The notes beneath the pieces were generated by a model, which saw nothing but the letters and a program-made list of their open reading frames with translations, searched no databases and was not told the DNA's origin. The translations under genes and the position numbers were made by a program. Of a stretch of DNA of 64,000 nucleotides, positions 54,135 to 62,368 are shown piece after piece. The DNA comes from Brevibacillus sedimenti (GTDB lineage Bacteria > Bacillota > Bacilli > Brevibacillales > Brevibacillaceae): positions 3,659,001 to 3,723,000 of the forward strand of contig NZ_CP064048.1 of NCBI RefSeq assembly GCF_020923495.1, written 5' to 3'. Positions within the stretch are counted from its first letter, which is position 1. Each line of letters starts with the position of its first letter.

Positions 54135-54821
54135 TCAGCCCATGTACACCCAGAAGACCAATGCGAGAATGATGCCCAAATCGGCCAGCATGTGGCTGAA
54201 CCACGTGGCGTACACGGCGGGAAACACACCCTTGAGCCACCCCCAGAATACGCCGATGGCCAGCGCCATGAGTGTAATCCACACACCCCACCGCCAGCCG
54301 AACAGAACGGTGGCCACCAGCAGATGATACAGGCAAAAAAAGAAGCTGCTGAGCAGTACAGCAGCGAAGCGGGACATGGCAGCCAGCAGCCGCTCCAGGA
54401 CGAACCCGCGCCAAAACAGCTCTTCCAACAGCGAATTGACGGCTGTCATGTACAGCGAAAACCACCAGAGCGCCTGCCAGGTGAGTCCCCATCGTTCCAG
54501 CACGGCGCGGATCTCTTCCGGCTGCACCCCGGAGGCGAAAAGCAGCCGGATCCCGGCGAGAATTCCCGTCAACATGAACGCTCCCGCAGCTAGCCCCCAG
54601 ACCGCCCCCTGCTTGTCAAAGGGGTGCCACGCACGCCGCCAACTGTCGGGCAATCCCCCTTCCCACCATCCGTGCAGCAGGGGAATGCCGAGGCAGACCA
54701 GCAGGTGAAATGAGACGAACGTGACAGCCAGACTCTCCCTTTCCACCAATCCGTAATAAACAGCCAACGTTGCGATAAAGCCGTAGGCGATCAACAGCAA
54801 TAGCGAGCGTTTCCGCTTCAT
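54135..54821 (-). CDS. CPBP family intramembrane metalloprotease
   Basis: 228 residues with 6-8 hydrophobic segments from ATG 54821 (AAGGAG upstream). The motifs LLEELFWRGFVLERL (EExxxR) and SSFFFCLYHLL (the later His) are the CPBP catalytic signature, and FxxxW-type residues follow. Relatives cut membrane proteins or mature bacteriocins. No partner is visible; it ends 15 nt from the convergent DUF309 gene. Confidence 0.9.
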   Translation of the reverse strand: MKRKRSLLLLIAYGFIATLAVYYGLVERESLAVTFVSFHLLVCLGIPLLHGWWEGGLPDSWRRAWHPFDKQGAVWGLAAGAFMLTGILAGIRLLFASGVQPEEIRAVLERWGLTWQALWWFSLYMTAVNSLLEELFWRGFVLERLLAAMSRFAAVLLSSFFFCLYHLLVATVLFGWRWGVWITLMALAIGVFWGWLKGVFPAVYATWFSHMLADLGIILALVFWVYMG

Positions 54822-54991
54822 AAAAATTCTCCTTGCTCCCCAATCCAATCTGATGCCCTTAGCTTCCCCCCAGTGCCGGCAAGCCATACCCAACTGAAAC
54901 CAACAGAGTCATATACAAACCAGTGGGCAGGTGGTATACTGTTTGAATCGGATTGATAAAATGATTTTGATTAAAACGGAGAGTGGCTGCC

Positions 54992-56194
54992 ATGTTGTGG
55001 CGAAATCGTACGTTTCTCCTGTTAATGATCGGGGAAGTGATCACCGGATCGGGGCTGTGGATTTCCATAATCGCCAATCTGCAGTTCATGCAGCATCTGA
55101 TCCCGTCTGACGCGCTCAAAGGGCTGATCCTGATGAGCGGCCTGGTGGTAAGCATCCTGCTGGCACCCAAGGCAGGCGTCGTCATCGACCGCTCCGACAA
55201 GCGTCGGATCATGCTGGTGTCCAGCCTGGTTCGCTGTCTGAGTCCCATCTGCATGTTTCCTGCCATCGCGCACGACTCGCTCGGGTGGATGGTCGTTTCC
55301 CTGATCATCATGCAGGCGTCCGCCGCCTTTTACTTCCCTACCCTGCAGGCATCGCTGCCCGCGATCCTGCCGTCGTCGGAACTGCTCAAGGCGAACAGCG
55401 TCTATCTGAACATTTCCACGCTGTCCCGCATCGGCGGAACCGCGATCGGCGGTGTCCTCGTCGCCTCGATGGATCTTCGGATGCTCTACGCGCTGTCCGT
55501 TGTTGCCTACATCATCGTGACGCTGTTGACCTTGCTGCTGCGAATTCCGCCAATCGCCTCCCACAAACAGCAGGAGAAGGTGGAGTTTCGTGAAGTGCTG
55601 ACGATCACCAAAAAGGATCCGGTCCTGCTCGTCGGGCTGGTGAACATGGGGTTGATCACGCTGTTCCTCGGCGGCATCAACTTGCTGGTGCTTAACTTCA
55701 GCGAAATCCAGCAGGCGCCCGAAATGATGGGCTGGATCTACGGGGTGGAGGGGACCGGCATTCTGGTGGGCGGACTGCTGGCCAAGCGCTGGATCGGCGG
55801 ACGCAACCTGATCGTCGTATCCGCTGCCCTCTTGTTTTCGTTTGCCCTGGCCCAATACGGAATGTCATTCGCGGAAAACCGGATCATGGTGCTGGCCTCG
55901 TTTGCACTGTTCGGCATGACCGTCGCCTTTTTCTTCCCGGTCACCACGACTGTGTTTCAGCGACGGCTGGAGGAACATCAGCAGGGGCGTTTCTTCTCTT
56001 TCCGCAACATGCTGGATCGCGGCGTTTTCCTGATCGCCCTGGGTACGACCGGCGTCTGCCTCGACCTTATGGGAATCTCCGGCTACATGCTGGTGATCGC
56101 CACCGCCACCCTGCTGACGGGCGTGGTCACGCTGTCCTACAGCATCAAAAACAAGCTGGACGTCCGAGAGACAGATAAACCGGCGGCGGCGTAG
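54992..56194 (+). CDS. MFS transporter
   Basis: 400 residues with about 12 membrane helices; the loop AGVVIDRSDKRRIMLVSSLV fits the MFS motif A (D-R-x-x-R). ATG 54992 has GGAG 11 nt upstream. It resembles drug/macrolide efflux-type (MefA-like) carriers. The substrate is unknown. Confidence 0.9.
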   Translation: MLWRNRTFLLLMIGEVITGSGLWISIIANLQFMQHLIPSDALKGLILMSGLVVSILLAPKAGVVIDRSDKRRIMLVSSLVRCLSPICMFPAIAHDSLGWMVVSLIIMQASAAFYFPTLQASLPAILPSSELLKANSVYLNISTLSRIGGTAIGGVLVASMDLRMLYALSVVAYIIVTLLTLLLRIPPIASHKQQEKVEFREVLTITKKDPVLLVGLVNMGLITLFLGGINLLVLNFSEIQQAPEMMGWIYGVEGTGILVGGLLAKRWIGGRNLIVVSAALLFSFALAQYGMSFAENRIMVLASFALFGMTVAFFFPVTTTVFQRRLEEHQQGRFFSFRNMLDRGVFLIALGTTGVCLDLMGISGYMLVIATATLLTGVVTLSYSIKNKLDVRETDKPAAA

Positions 56195-56287
56195 GGCTTC
56201 TTTAAGAAAAGACAGCGAATCGCTTTCCCCTTTTTCTGCAAAAAGGTGTACACTAGAGATATCATGGGCCAAGGAGGGACTACTTTC

Positions 56288-56767
56288 ATGCAGATTTTAT
56301 CGTCCACAGCCCTGGGCATGCTGCTGCCACTGCTTATGGCGACAGTGGTGATCGTCCTGCGCATGCGCGGGTCCAGAAAGCCGGTGTCCGTGCGGCGCAT
56401 CATCCTGCCGCCCCTGTTCATGTCTACCGGTTTTGCGATGTTTCACTTTCCGGAAACGGCCACGCCGCTCATCTATGACGTGATCGCCTTTTTCACCGGG
56501 ATGATCTTTTCCATCCCGTTGATCCTCACATCCCGCTTCGAAATCGTCGGCCAGGACGTCTATCTGAAACGGTCCCGAGCCTTTTTCGGCATCCTCGTCG
56601 TCCTGGTGATAATCCGCTTTGCCATGAAACTGTGGGTAAACGATTCGCTGACGATCATGCAAACAGCGGGACTGTTCTTCGTCCTCGCCTACGGCATGAT
56701 CGTTCCGTGGCGACTGGCGATGCTGTACATGTACCGCCAATTGGTCAAAAAGACAGTGAGAACCTGA
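56288..56767 (+). CDS. CcdC-like membrane protein
   Basis: 159 residues from ATG 56288 (AAGGAGGG upstream), with four to five membrane helices and the family segments RRIILPPLFMSTGFAMF and KLWVNDSLTIMQTAGLFFVL. CcdC relatives lie near cytochrome c maturation genes in Bacillus, but none are present here. Function unknown. Confidence 0.82.
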   Translation: MQILSSTALGMLLPLLMATVVIVLRMRGSRKPVSVRRIILPPLFMSTGFAMFHFPETATPLIYDVIAFFTGMIFSIPLILTSRFEIVGQDVYLKRSRAFFGILVVLVIIRFAMKLWVNDSLTIMQTAGLFFVLAYGMIVPWRLAMLYMYRQLVKKTVRT

Positions 56768-56830
56768 CAACGATGAGCAGAACCTCTGACGCCGAGGTCA
56801 CTGCTCTTTTTTTGCCCTCGTTTTCCCAAG

Positions 56831-56870
56831 AAAAAACCCTCCAATCGGTCGATTCCAACCGTTTGGAGGG
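56831..56870 (-). terminator. Terminator of the amino-acid permease
   Basis: On the minus strand CCCTCCAA and TTGGAGGG enclose a smaller CGGT/ACCG stem and are followed by TTTTTTC. Confidence 0.88.
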
Positions 56871-56906
56871 AAGGAGCGCTTTCGGTTTGTCAGGCTGATG
56901 GTTGGC

Positions 56907-58238
56907 TCATCGGCTCGCATCGGCGGACTTCATTTTTCGCTGCCCGCGCCAGAAAAACGGAAGACCCAAGAGCGTAATGGCAATGGCCGCCAGCGTATTC
57001 ACCGGATTGGTGAGCAGCGTGCTCGCAAGGATATAGAGCGAACCGGCGATGGCGAACAGCGGCACGATCGGATAGAGCGGCACGCTGTAAGCGCGTGTCT
57101 GTCCCCCTTGACGTCTGCGCAGGATGAACAGGGCGACGAAGGCCAAAATGTAAAACAGGTAGACGGAGAAAATGGCCAGCTCGGACAAGTGGTCGGGATT
57201 GCTCACCACCATCATGATCACAGCGATCAGTGCTTGTGAGAAAATGGCGGCTACCGGTGTGCCGTAGGCGGTATGGATGCGGGAGAGCCAGCGGGAGCCA
57301 GGAAGCTGGCCGCGCTCTGCCATGGCGAACGGCACACGGGGAAACGCCAGGATTTTGCCGTTGAGGCAGCCAAAGATGGAGACGAGAATCCCGACGCTGA
57401 TCAGCCTGCCGCCCCATTCGCCAAACAAGTGCGACGCTGCTGCACCTGCGGCGTTTTCCCCCAAGCGCACAATCTCGGATGCAGGCATCAGATGGAGCAG
57501 AGCCGCATTGACCGACAGATACGCCAGTGTCACCACGAGCAGACCGCCGATGATGGCACGCGGCAGCACTTTGGCGGGGTTCTTCATCTCTCCGGCCATG
57601 AAGCCGACCAACATCCAGCCGTCGTAGGCCCACAGCGTAGCCAACACGGCCGCCCCAAAGCTGATCTCGGCGGCCACGCCGCTGTCGGCCCCCCAAATCT
57701 GTCCGTTTCCTTTCCACATACCAAACACGGCGATCAGCGCGATTGGCACCAGCTTGCCGAAGGTGGCTGCCGTTTGGACGAAGCCCCCGTACCGGGTTCC
57801 CAGGCTGTTGACCACGGTCAGCAGGAGCACCGTACCGACCGCGATCGGCAGTTTCCATGCACCGTCCCAGCCAAACAGGTGGACGAGCAACGAACCAAAA
57901 TACAAGCCAAGTGCGCCGATTACCGCCGGGCCGTAGATGACTGACTGCACCCATCCAGCGAGAAAGCCCCACACCTTTCCGTACACTTCTTCCAGATAGA
58001 CGTACAGCCCCCCTGTCTTGGGGATTTGCGTGCCCACCTCGGCGATGGTCAACCCGCTCGCCAGCGTGATCAGTCCTCCCACGATCCACGCCCACAGTGC
58101 CAGCGTGGAGTCACCGGCGTATTCAATCACCTTGCCCGGCTTCATGAATATGCCCGAGCCGATGACAGTCCCGATCACCAACGATGTAGCCAACGTTAAC
58201 CCCACTTCTTTTTGCAGCGTACGTTGCTGTACCTCCAC
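56907..58238 (-). CDS. APC-family amino-acid permease/exchanger
   Basis: 443 residues with 12 membrane helices. The N-terminal IGTVIGSGIFMKPG and the later LATLWAYDGWMLVGFMAGEMKNP match the L-type (LAT/SteT) group of the APC superfamily, which often exchange amino acids. It stands alone, with its own terminator. Specific substrate unknown. Confidence 0.92.
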   Translation of the reverse strand: MEVQQRTLQKEVGLTLATSLVIGTVIGSGIFMKPGKVIEYAGDSTLALWAWIVGGLITLASGLTIAEVGTQIPKTGGLYVYLEEVYGKVWGFLAGWVQSVIYGPAVIGALGLYFGSLLVHLFGWDGAWKLPIAVGTVLLLTVVNSLGTRYGGFVQTAATFGKLVPIALIAVFGMWKGNGQIWGADSGVAAEISFGAAVLATLWAYDGWMLVGFMAGEMKNPAKVLPRAIIGGLLVVTLAYLSVNAALLHLMPASEIVRLGENAAGAAASHLFGEWGGRLISVGILVSIFGCLNGKILAFPRVPFAMAERGQLPGSRWLSRIHTAYGTPVAAIFSQALIAVIMMVVSNPDHLSELAIFSVYLFYILAFVALFILRRRQGGQTRAYSVPLYPIVPLFAIAGSLYILASTLLTNPVNTLAAIAITLLGLPFFWRGQRKMKSADASR

Positions 58239-58339
58239 GTTGTTCCCCCTATCTGACCGACAAATTACTTAACAATCTACACACATAATAACATGAACGT
58301 ACGTGATTTCTTGTTTTTTCAATTTTACTAAAAAAAGAA

Positions 58340-58360
58340 AAAGAGCCGCTTGGGCTCTTT
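58340..58360 (-). terminator. Terminator of the VOC gene
   Basis: AAAGAGCC and GGCTCTTT around 5 nt, followed on the minus strand by TTC and a T run; it abuts the stop codon. Confidence 0.85.
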
Positions 58361-59163
58361 CACCACTCATACCATCCGCCGTACAGTTCGTGGCGCATCG
58401 CTTGGCCTCGACCGGCAAAGCGGACCACAAACGGCATCTCTCCGCGGGTCAGCAGCGCGTCACGGGCCAATCCCTCCCCCAACGGCTGGCACAGCACGAC
58501 ACCCCCGCCGAAAAACGGCAAAGTCCGGCAGCGGGCGTTCAGCGCTTCATCGACAAATGCGTCCGCGGCCTGCAGGCCAAACCACCGCTGCCAGCGTTCC
58601 GCCGCTTCGTCCGCGTCGTGCGCCGCCACGCAGACGCTCGTGAGGGCATGCGCTCCATTGGGATGCGAAGCTATCACACCACGGCGGGTGAGATCGTCCC
58701 GCCGCTCGTCGTCGCTCTGTTCCCACTGGATCAAAAACGGCATACGCCCCCTCTCCTCCGGCGGCTCCGCAAACAACATCTGCCAGCGGATCACCGTGCC
58801 GTCGTCCCGCATCCTGCTGCCCGGTAGCGGACCGATTACGTTCATCCCGCGCTCGTGAAAATACTCCGCCCAACGTGTAATTTCGCGCGTCCGCAGGGCA
58901 ATTTGCCCCATGCCCTCGCCCACTGCCGCGTCCTTCACCAACTGCCGGACCAGGGGATTGTCAGACCGCTCAGCCACCTGCGGGTACTCCACAGCGAGAA
59001 ATTCCACATAGGCAAGATCGAAGTAGATGAGGCTGTTGCAAGTCCCCCAGGCCTCGTGCCGGCCGCCCGCCAGCGCGTGAAATCCTTTGGTTTGCATGTG
59101 CTCCCCCGCCTCGACGGGTGGGCGGCGAAGAAAGTGTACCAGATGATCAAACGCAAGTTCCAT
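58360..59163 (-). CDS. VOC-family (glyoxalase-like domain) protein
   Basis: 267 residues from ATG 59163 (GCGGGAG upstream); a much longer frame upstream is not coding. MELAFDHLVHFLRRPPVEAG, GGRHEAWGTCNSLIYFDLAY and YVEFLAVE are the glyoxalase-like (Glyoxalase_3) pattern, with a His and a Glu as likely metal ligands. It is last of three genes (MFS, ornithine cyclodeaminase-like, VOC). Its reaction is unknown. Confidence 0.88.
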   Translation of the reverse strand: MELAFDHLVHFLRRPPVEAGEHMQTKGFHALAGGRHEAWGTCNSLIYFDLAYVEFLAVEYPQVAERSDNPLVRQLVKDAAVGEGMGQIALRTREITRWAEYFHERGMNVIGPLPGSRMRDDGTVIRWQMLFAEPPEERGRMPFLIQWEQSDDERRDDLTRRGVIASHPNGAHALTSVCVAAHDADEAAERWQRWFGLQAADAFVDEALNARCRTLPFFGGGVVLCQPLGEGLARDALLTRGEMPFVVRFAGRGQAMRHELYGGWYEW

Positions 59164-59264
59164 GTACTCCCGCCTTTCCGATATCGTTTCCGCACATCCA
59201 GCAGCGTGGATCTGCGCGCGCAGCGTGCTGCCCGGACGCACACCTCCGTGCCGGCAGATTGCTC

Positions 59265-60254
59265 CTACAGCGTCACGGTCGTACCTGCTCCCAGCCGCTT
59301 CGCCTTTTCGTAGACGGCGCAAGCCACCATCGTATCCAGGAAGGCAATCCCCACCGATTTGTACAGGGTGATTTCCTCGTCTGTCTCCCGCCCCGGTTTT
59401 TGGCCGGTGATCAGTTCACCGATTTCGCCATACAGCCGGTCGATCGACCACTCCCCCTGCTGAATCGGCTTGATCAGATCGCCCGCTTCGTGCAGGGCCC
59501 CTTCCTTGGTGTCCACCACCACTTTCCTGCAGCGGTTCAACGTAACCGCGTCAAATTCCTGCATGTGCGGCTGATAGGCGCCGATCGCGTTGATGTGGGT
59601 ACCGGGGCGCAGGATGCTGCCGTCAAACAGCGGCTCGGTCGCCTTGGTGCTCAACACCACGATATCGGCGGCAGACACGGCTTCGTCAGCGTCGTCGACA
59701 CATGTGATGCTTCCCTTCCACTCCGGGTAGAGCGAGTATATCCGGTCGGCGAGCTGCTCCGCGCGCGCTCGCGTCCGGTTGTACAGCCAAAACCGCTCGA
59801 TCGGGCGCACCGCCATGATCGCCTGCACCTGCCCCAGCGCCTGGGCACCGCACCCCAGCACAGCACAGCTTCGGGCATCCGGGCGCGCCAGCAGCCTGGT
59901 CGCCACACCGCTGCTCGCGCCGGTACGCAGAACAGTCAGCCAGGTGGCATCCATCAGCGCCACATGCCGTCCGCTTTTTGCTTCCGTCAGCAGCGTGACC
60001 CCCTGCAGGGACGGCAGCCCTTTTTCCACATTTTGCGGAAAGATGCTGACCACTTTCACCGCCGTGTATTCGATCTCCTCCACGAACGACGGCATGTACA
60101 GCGTCACCGCTCCCCGCTTTTCGTGGGCGATCGCGGTACGAACCGGTGTGACCGTGCCGCCCGCCGCCTCGTGCCGAAACGCCATTTCCACGTCCCGCAG
60201 GCATTCTTCCATCGTGTACAGCTCGCGTATCTCTTCCTGGGACAGTACCAGCAT
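59265..60254 (-). CDS. Ornithine cyclodeaminase / mu-crystallin family protein
   Basis: 329 residues from ATG 60254, 7 nt from GGAGG; the ATG six bases earlier has no space for an RBS. The Rossmann motif CAVLGCGAQALGQ and the segments VALMDATWLTVLRTGASSGVA and NAIGAYQPHMQEFD are family hallmarks. Members act as ornithine cyclodeaminase, alanine dehydrogenase or cyclic-imine reductase; sequence alone does not choose. It is 18 nt after the MFS gene, so it may process the imported compound. Confidence 0.92.
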   Translation of the reverse strand: MLVLSQEEIRELYTMEECLRDVEMAFRHEAAGGTVTPVRTAIAHEKRGAVTLYMPSFVEEIEYTAVKVVSIFPQNVEKGLPSLQGVTLLTEAKSGRHVALMDATWLTVLRTGASSGVATRLLARPDARSCAVLGCGAQALGQVQAIMAVRPIERFWLYNRTRARAEQLADRIYSLYPEWKGSITCVDDADEAVSAADIVVLSTKATEPLFDGSILRPGTHINAIGAYQPHMQEFDAVTLNRCRKVVVDTKEGALHEAGDLIKPIQQGEWSIDRLYGEIGELITGQKPGRETDEEITLYKSVGIAFLDTMVACAVYEKAKRLGAGTTVTL

Positions 60255-60272
60255 GACCATTCCTCCATTTTC

Positions 60273-61571
60273 TTACTCGTCCGCTCCCAAGTCTGCTGCT
60301 TTCGTCTCCTTCGCTGCTCCGATGGCGACGAGCGAAATCAACCCGGTCAAGATGATGTACAAAGCGACCGGTACCCACGAATTGGCAAACACGTCAAGCA
60401 GCCAGGTAGCAATCAGCGGAGCGGTCCCGCCAGCGATGGCTGCCCCTATCTGATAGCCGAGGGACACACCGGTGTAGCGCACCTCTGTCCTGAAAATCTC
60501 GGAAAACAGCGTTCCCAGAACAGCCGTCACCGGCGCCCAGAGGATGCCCAGTCCGATCACCGTGGCCGCCGTCAGCCAAAACGCCGACTTGAGCGAAAGC
60601 AGATAAAAGTATGGAAACGCAAACAGCATGATCGCCACGGTGCCGCCGATGTAGAGCGGTTTGCGTCCGGCCCTATCCGACCATTTGCCCATAAACGGAA
60701 TCGCGATAGTGGCCACCAGCGTGGCGATCGTCACCGCGTTCAGCGCAGTCACCTGGTCGTAGTCGAGGTACTTCGTCGCGTAGGCGATCACAAACGTTGA
60801 GAAAATGTAGAACGGTCCGGTCTCCACCACTTTGGCCCCAATGGCGATCAGAACGGACTTCCAGTGGTAGCGGAGCGTGTCCGCCAGCGGCACTTTGGCA
60901 ATGCTGCCGCTTTGCTGCGCGGCACGAAACGCAGGCGTCTCGTCGATGCCGCTGCGAATCCACAGGCCGAGGAAGACGAGCACGGCACTGAGGACAAACG
61001 GCACCCGCCAGCCCCACGCCAGGAACTGTTCTTCCGGCAGCAGGCTCATGAGCGACATGGATAACGTGCCGAGCAGCATGCCGATGGTCACGCCCATCTG
61101 GGGAATGCTGCCGTAGAAGCCGCGTTGGTCGTTTCGTGCGTATTCTACAGCCAGGAGCAGGGCGCCGCCCCACTCGCCGCCAATCCCCAGCCCCTGCACC
61201 AGACGAAGGATGAACAGCAGGATCGGGGCCCACACGCCAATCGTGTCGTATCCAGGCAAAAGGCCGATCAGGACCGTCGCCGTCCCCATCAGCGAAAGCG
61301 TCAGCACCAGCGTCTTTTTTCGTCCGACCTTGTCGCCGATATGACTGAAGATTAGGCCTCCCAACGGACGAATGAAAAACGTCAAGGCAAACGACAGGTA
61401 GGAGAGCAGCAGTCCCACCACAGGGTCCGTATTGGGGAAAAACAGCTTGCCAAATGCCAGTGATGCTACCGTCCCGTAGAGAAAGTAGTCAAACCACTCG
61501 ATGGAGCTGCCGATCAGACTGGCGACCAACGCTTTGGTGCCCGTCTTCGGCGATACAGCCGTTTGCGCCAT
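60273..61571 (-). CDS. MFS transporter of the metabolite:H+ symporter (MHS) type
   Basis: 432 residues from ATG 61571 (GGGAGG upstream). The start SLIGSSIEWFDYFLYGTVAS and the loops GDKVGRKKTLVLTLSLMG and RLVQGLGIGGEWGGALLL mark the ShiA/ProP-like MHS group, which import organic acids, betaines or shikimate. Heads the operon with the cyclodeaminase-like and VOC genes; divergent from pncA. Confidence 0.92.
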   Translation of the reverse strand: MAQTAVSPKTGTKALVASLIGSSIEWFDYFLYGTVASLAFGKLFFPNTDPVVGLLLSYLSFALTFFIRPLGGLIFSHIGDKVGRKKTLVLTLSLMGTATVLIGLLPGYDTIGVWAPILLFILRLVQGLGIGGEWGGALLLAVEYARNDQRGFYGSIPQMGVTIGMLLGTLSMSLMSLLPEEQFLAWGWRVPFVLSAVLVFLGLWIRSGIDETPAFRAAQQSGSIAKVPLADTLRYHWKSVLIAIGAKVVETGPFYIFSTFVIAYATKYLDYDQVTALNAVTIATLVATIAIPFMGKWSDRAGRKPLYIGGTVAIMLFAFPYFYLLSLKSAFWLTAATVIGLGILWAPVTAVLGTLFSEIFRTEVRYTGVSLGYQIGAAIAGGTAPLIATWLLDVFANSWVPVALYIILTGLISLVAIGAAKETKAADLGADE

Positions 61572-61683
61572 CTGCATCCTCCCTTTCCTCAAAGACAAAT
61601 AGTGAATGTACCCCGAATGGTAACGCCCTATTGGCTGAATCGTCAATATTTTCACATAAAATGCATGCCTGCATGGCGTCATA

Positions 61684-61712
61684 TTGACGTGGGTATGTTT
61701 ACCAGGTAAGAT
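61684..61712 (+). promoter_or_regulatory. SigA-type promoter of pncA-pncB
   Basis: TTGACG (61684-61689), 17-bp spacer, TAAGAT (61707-61712), about 92 nt before the pncA start. Confidence 0.7.
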
Positions 61713-61804
61713 GAAGCCAACTTCCGTAACGACAGTCACGACTTGGCATCGTTATGGCCGGCTGGCAAACGCCGCGGTCTATTGATTCTTTCGGGGGGAT
61801 AGCG

Positions 61805-62353
61805 ATGAACGCCTTGATAGTGATTGACTATACGAACGATTTCGTGGCAGCCGACGGAGCGCTGACCTGCGGGGAACCGGCCCAGCGGATCGAACAGCGG
61901 ATCGCGGAGCTGACCGAGCAGTTCGTGCGCGACGGCCACTACGTCGTCATGGCGGTGGACGCCCACCAGAAGGACGACCCGTACCACCCGGAAACGCCGC
62001 TGTATCCTCCGCACAACATCATCGGCACCGAGGGGCGACGGCTGTACGGAAAGGTGCAGGACGTGTACGAACGGCATGCCGGACGCATTACCTGGATGGA
62101 CAAAACCCGCTACAGCGCATTTCAGGGGACCGATCTCGCCCTGCAGCTGCACGCTCGGGGCATTCGCGAAATCCACCTTACCGGCGTCTGCACGGACATC
62201 TGCGTGCTGCACACGGCGATCGACGGCTTTTACCGCGGGTTTACGGTCGTGATTCACGCCGATGCCGTCGCCAGCTTTAACCCGGCCGGTCACGAATGGG
62301 CCTTGAACCACTTCAAAAATCAGCTCGGCCTCCAGGTTTTGGCCGATTTGTGA
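61805..62353 (+). CDS. pncA: Nicotinamidase
   Basis: 182 residues from ATG 61805 (GGGGGG upstream). The cysteine hydrolase triad is visible: Asp in VIDYTNDFV, Lys in DKTRYSAFQGT and the nucleophilic Cys in LTGVCTDICVLHTA; the metal-site His are in AVDAHQKDDPYHPE. It deamidates nicotinamide to nicotinic acid, the substrate of the next gene (15 nt away). Confidence 0.95.
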   Translation: MNALIVIDYTNDFVAADGALTCGEPAQRIEQRIAELTEQFVRDGHYVVMAVDAHQKDDPYHPETPLYPPHNIIGTEGRRLYGKVQDVYERHAGRITWMDKTRYSAFQGTDLALQLHARGIREIHLTGVCTDICVLHTAIDGFYRGFTVVIHADAVASFNPAGHEWALNHFKNQLGLQVLADL

Positions 62354-62368
62354 TAAGGAGACGCCTAG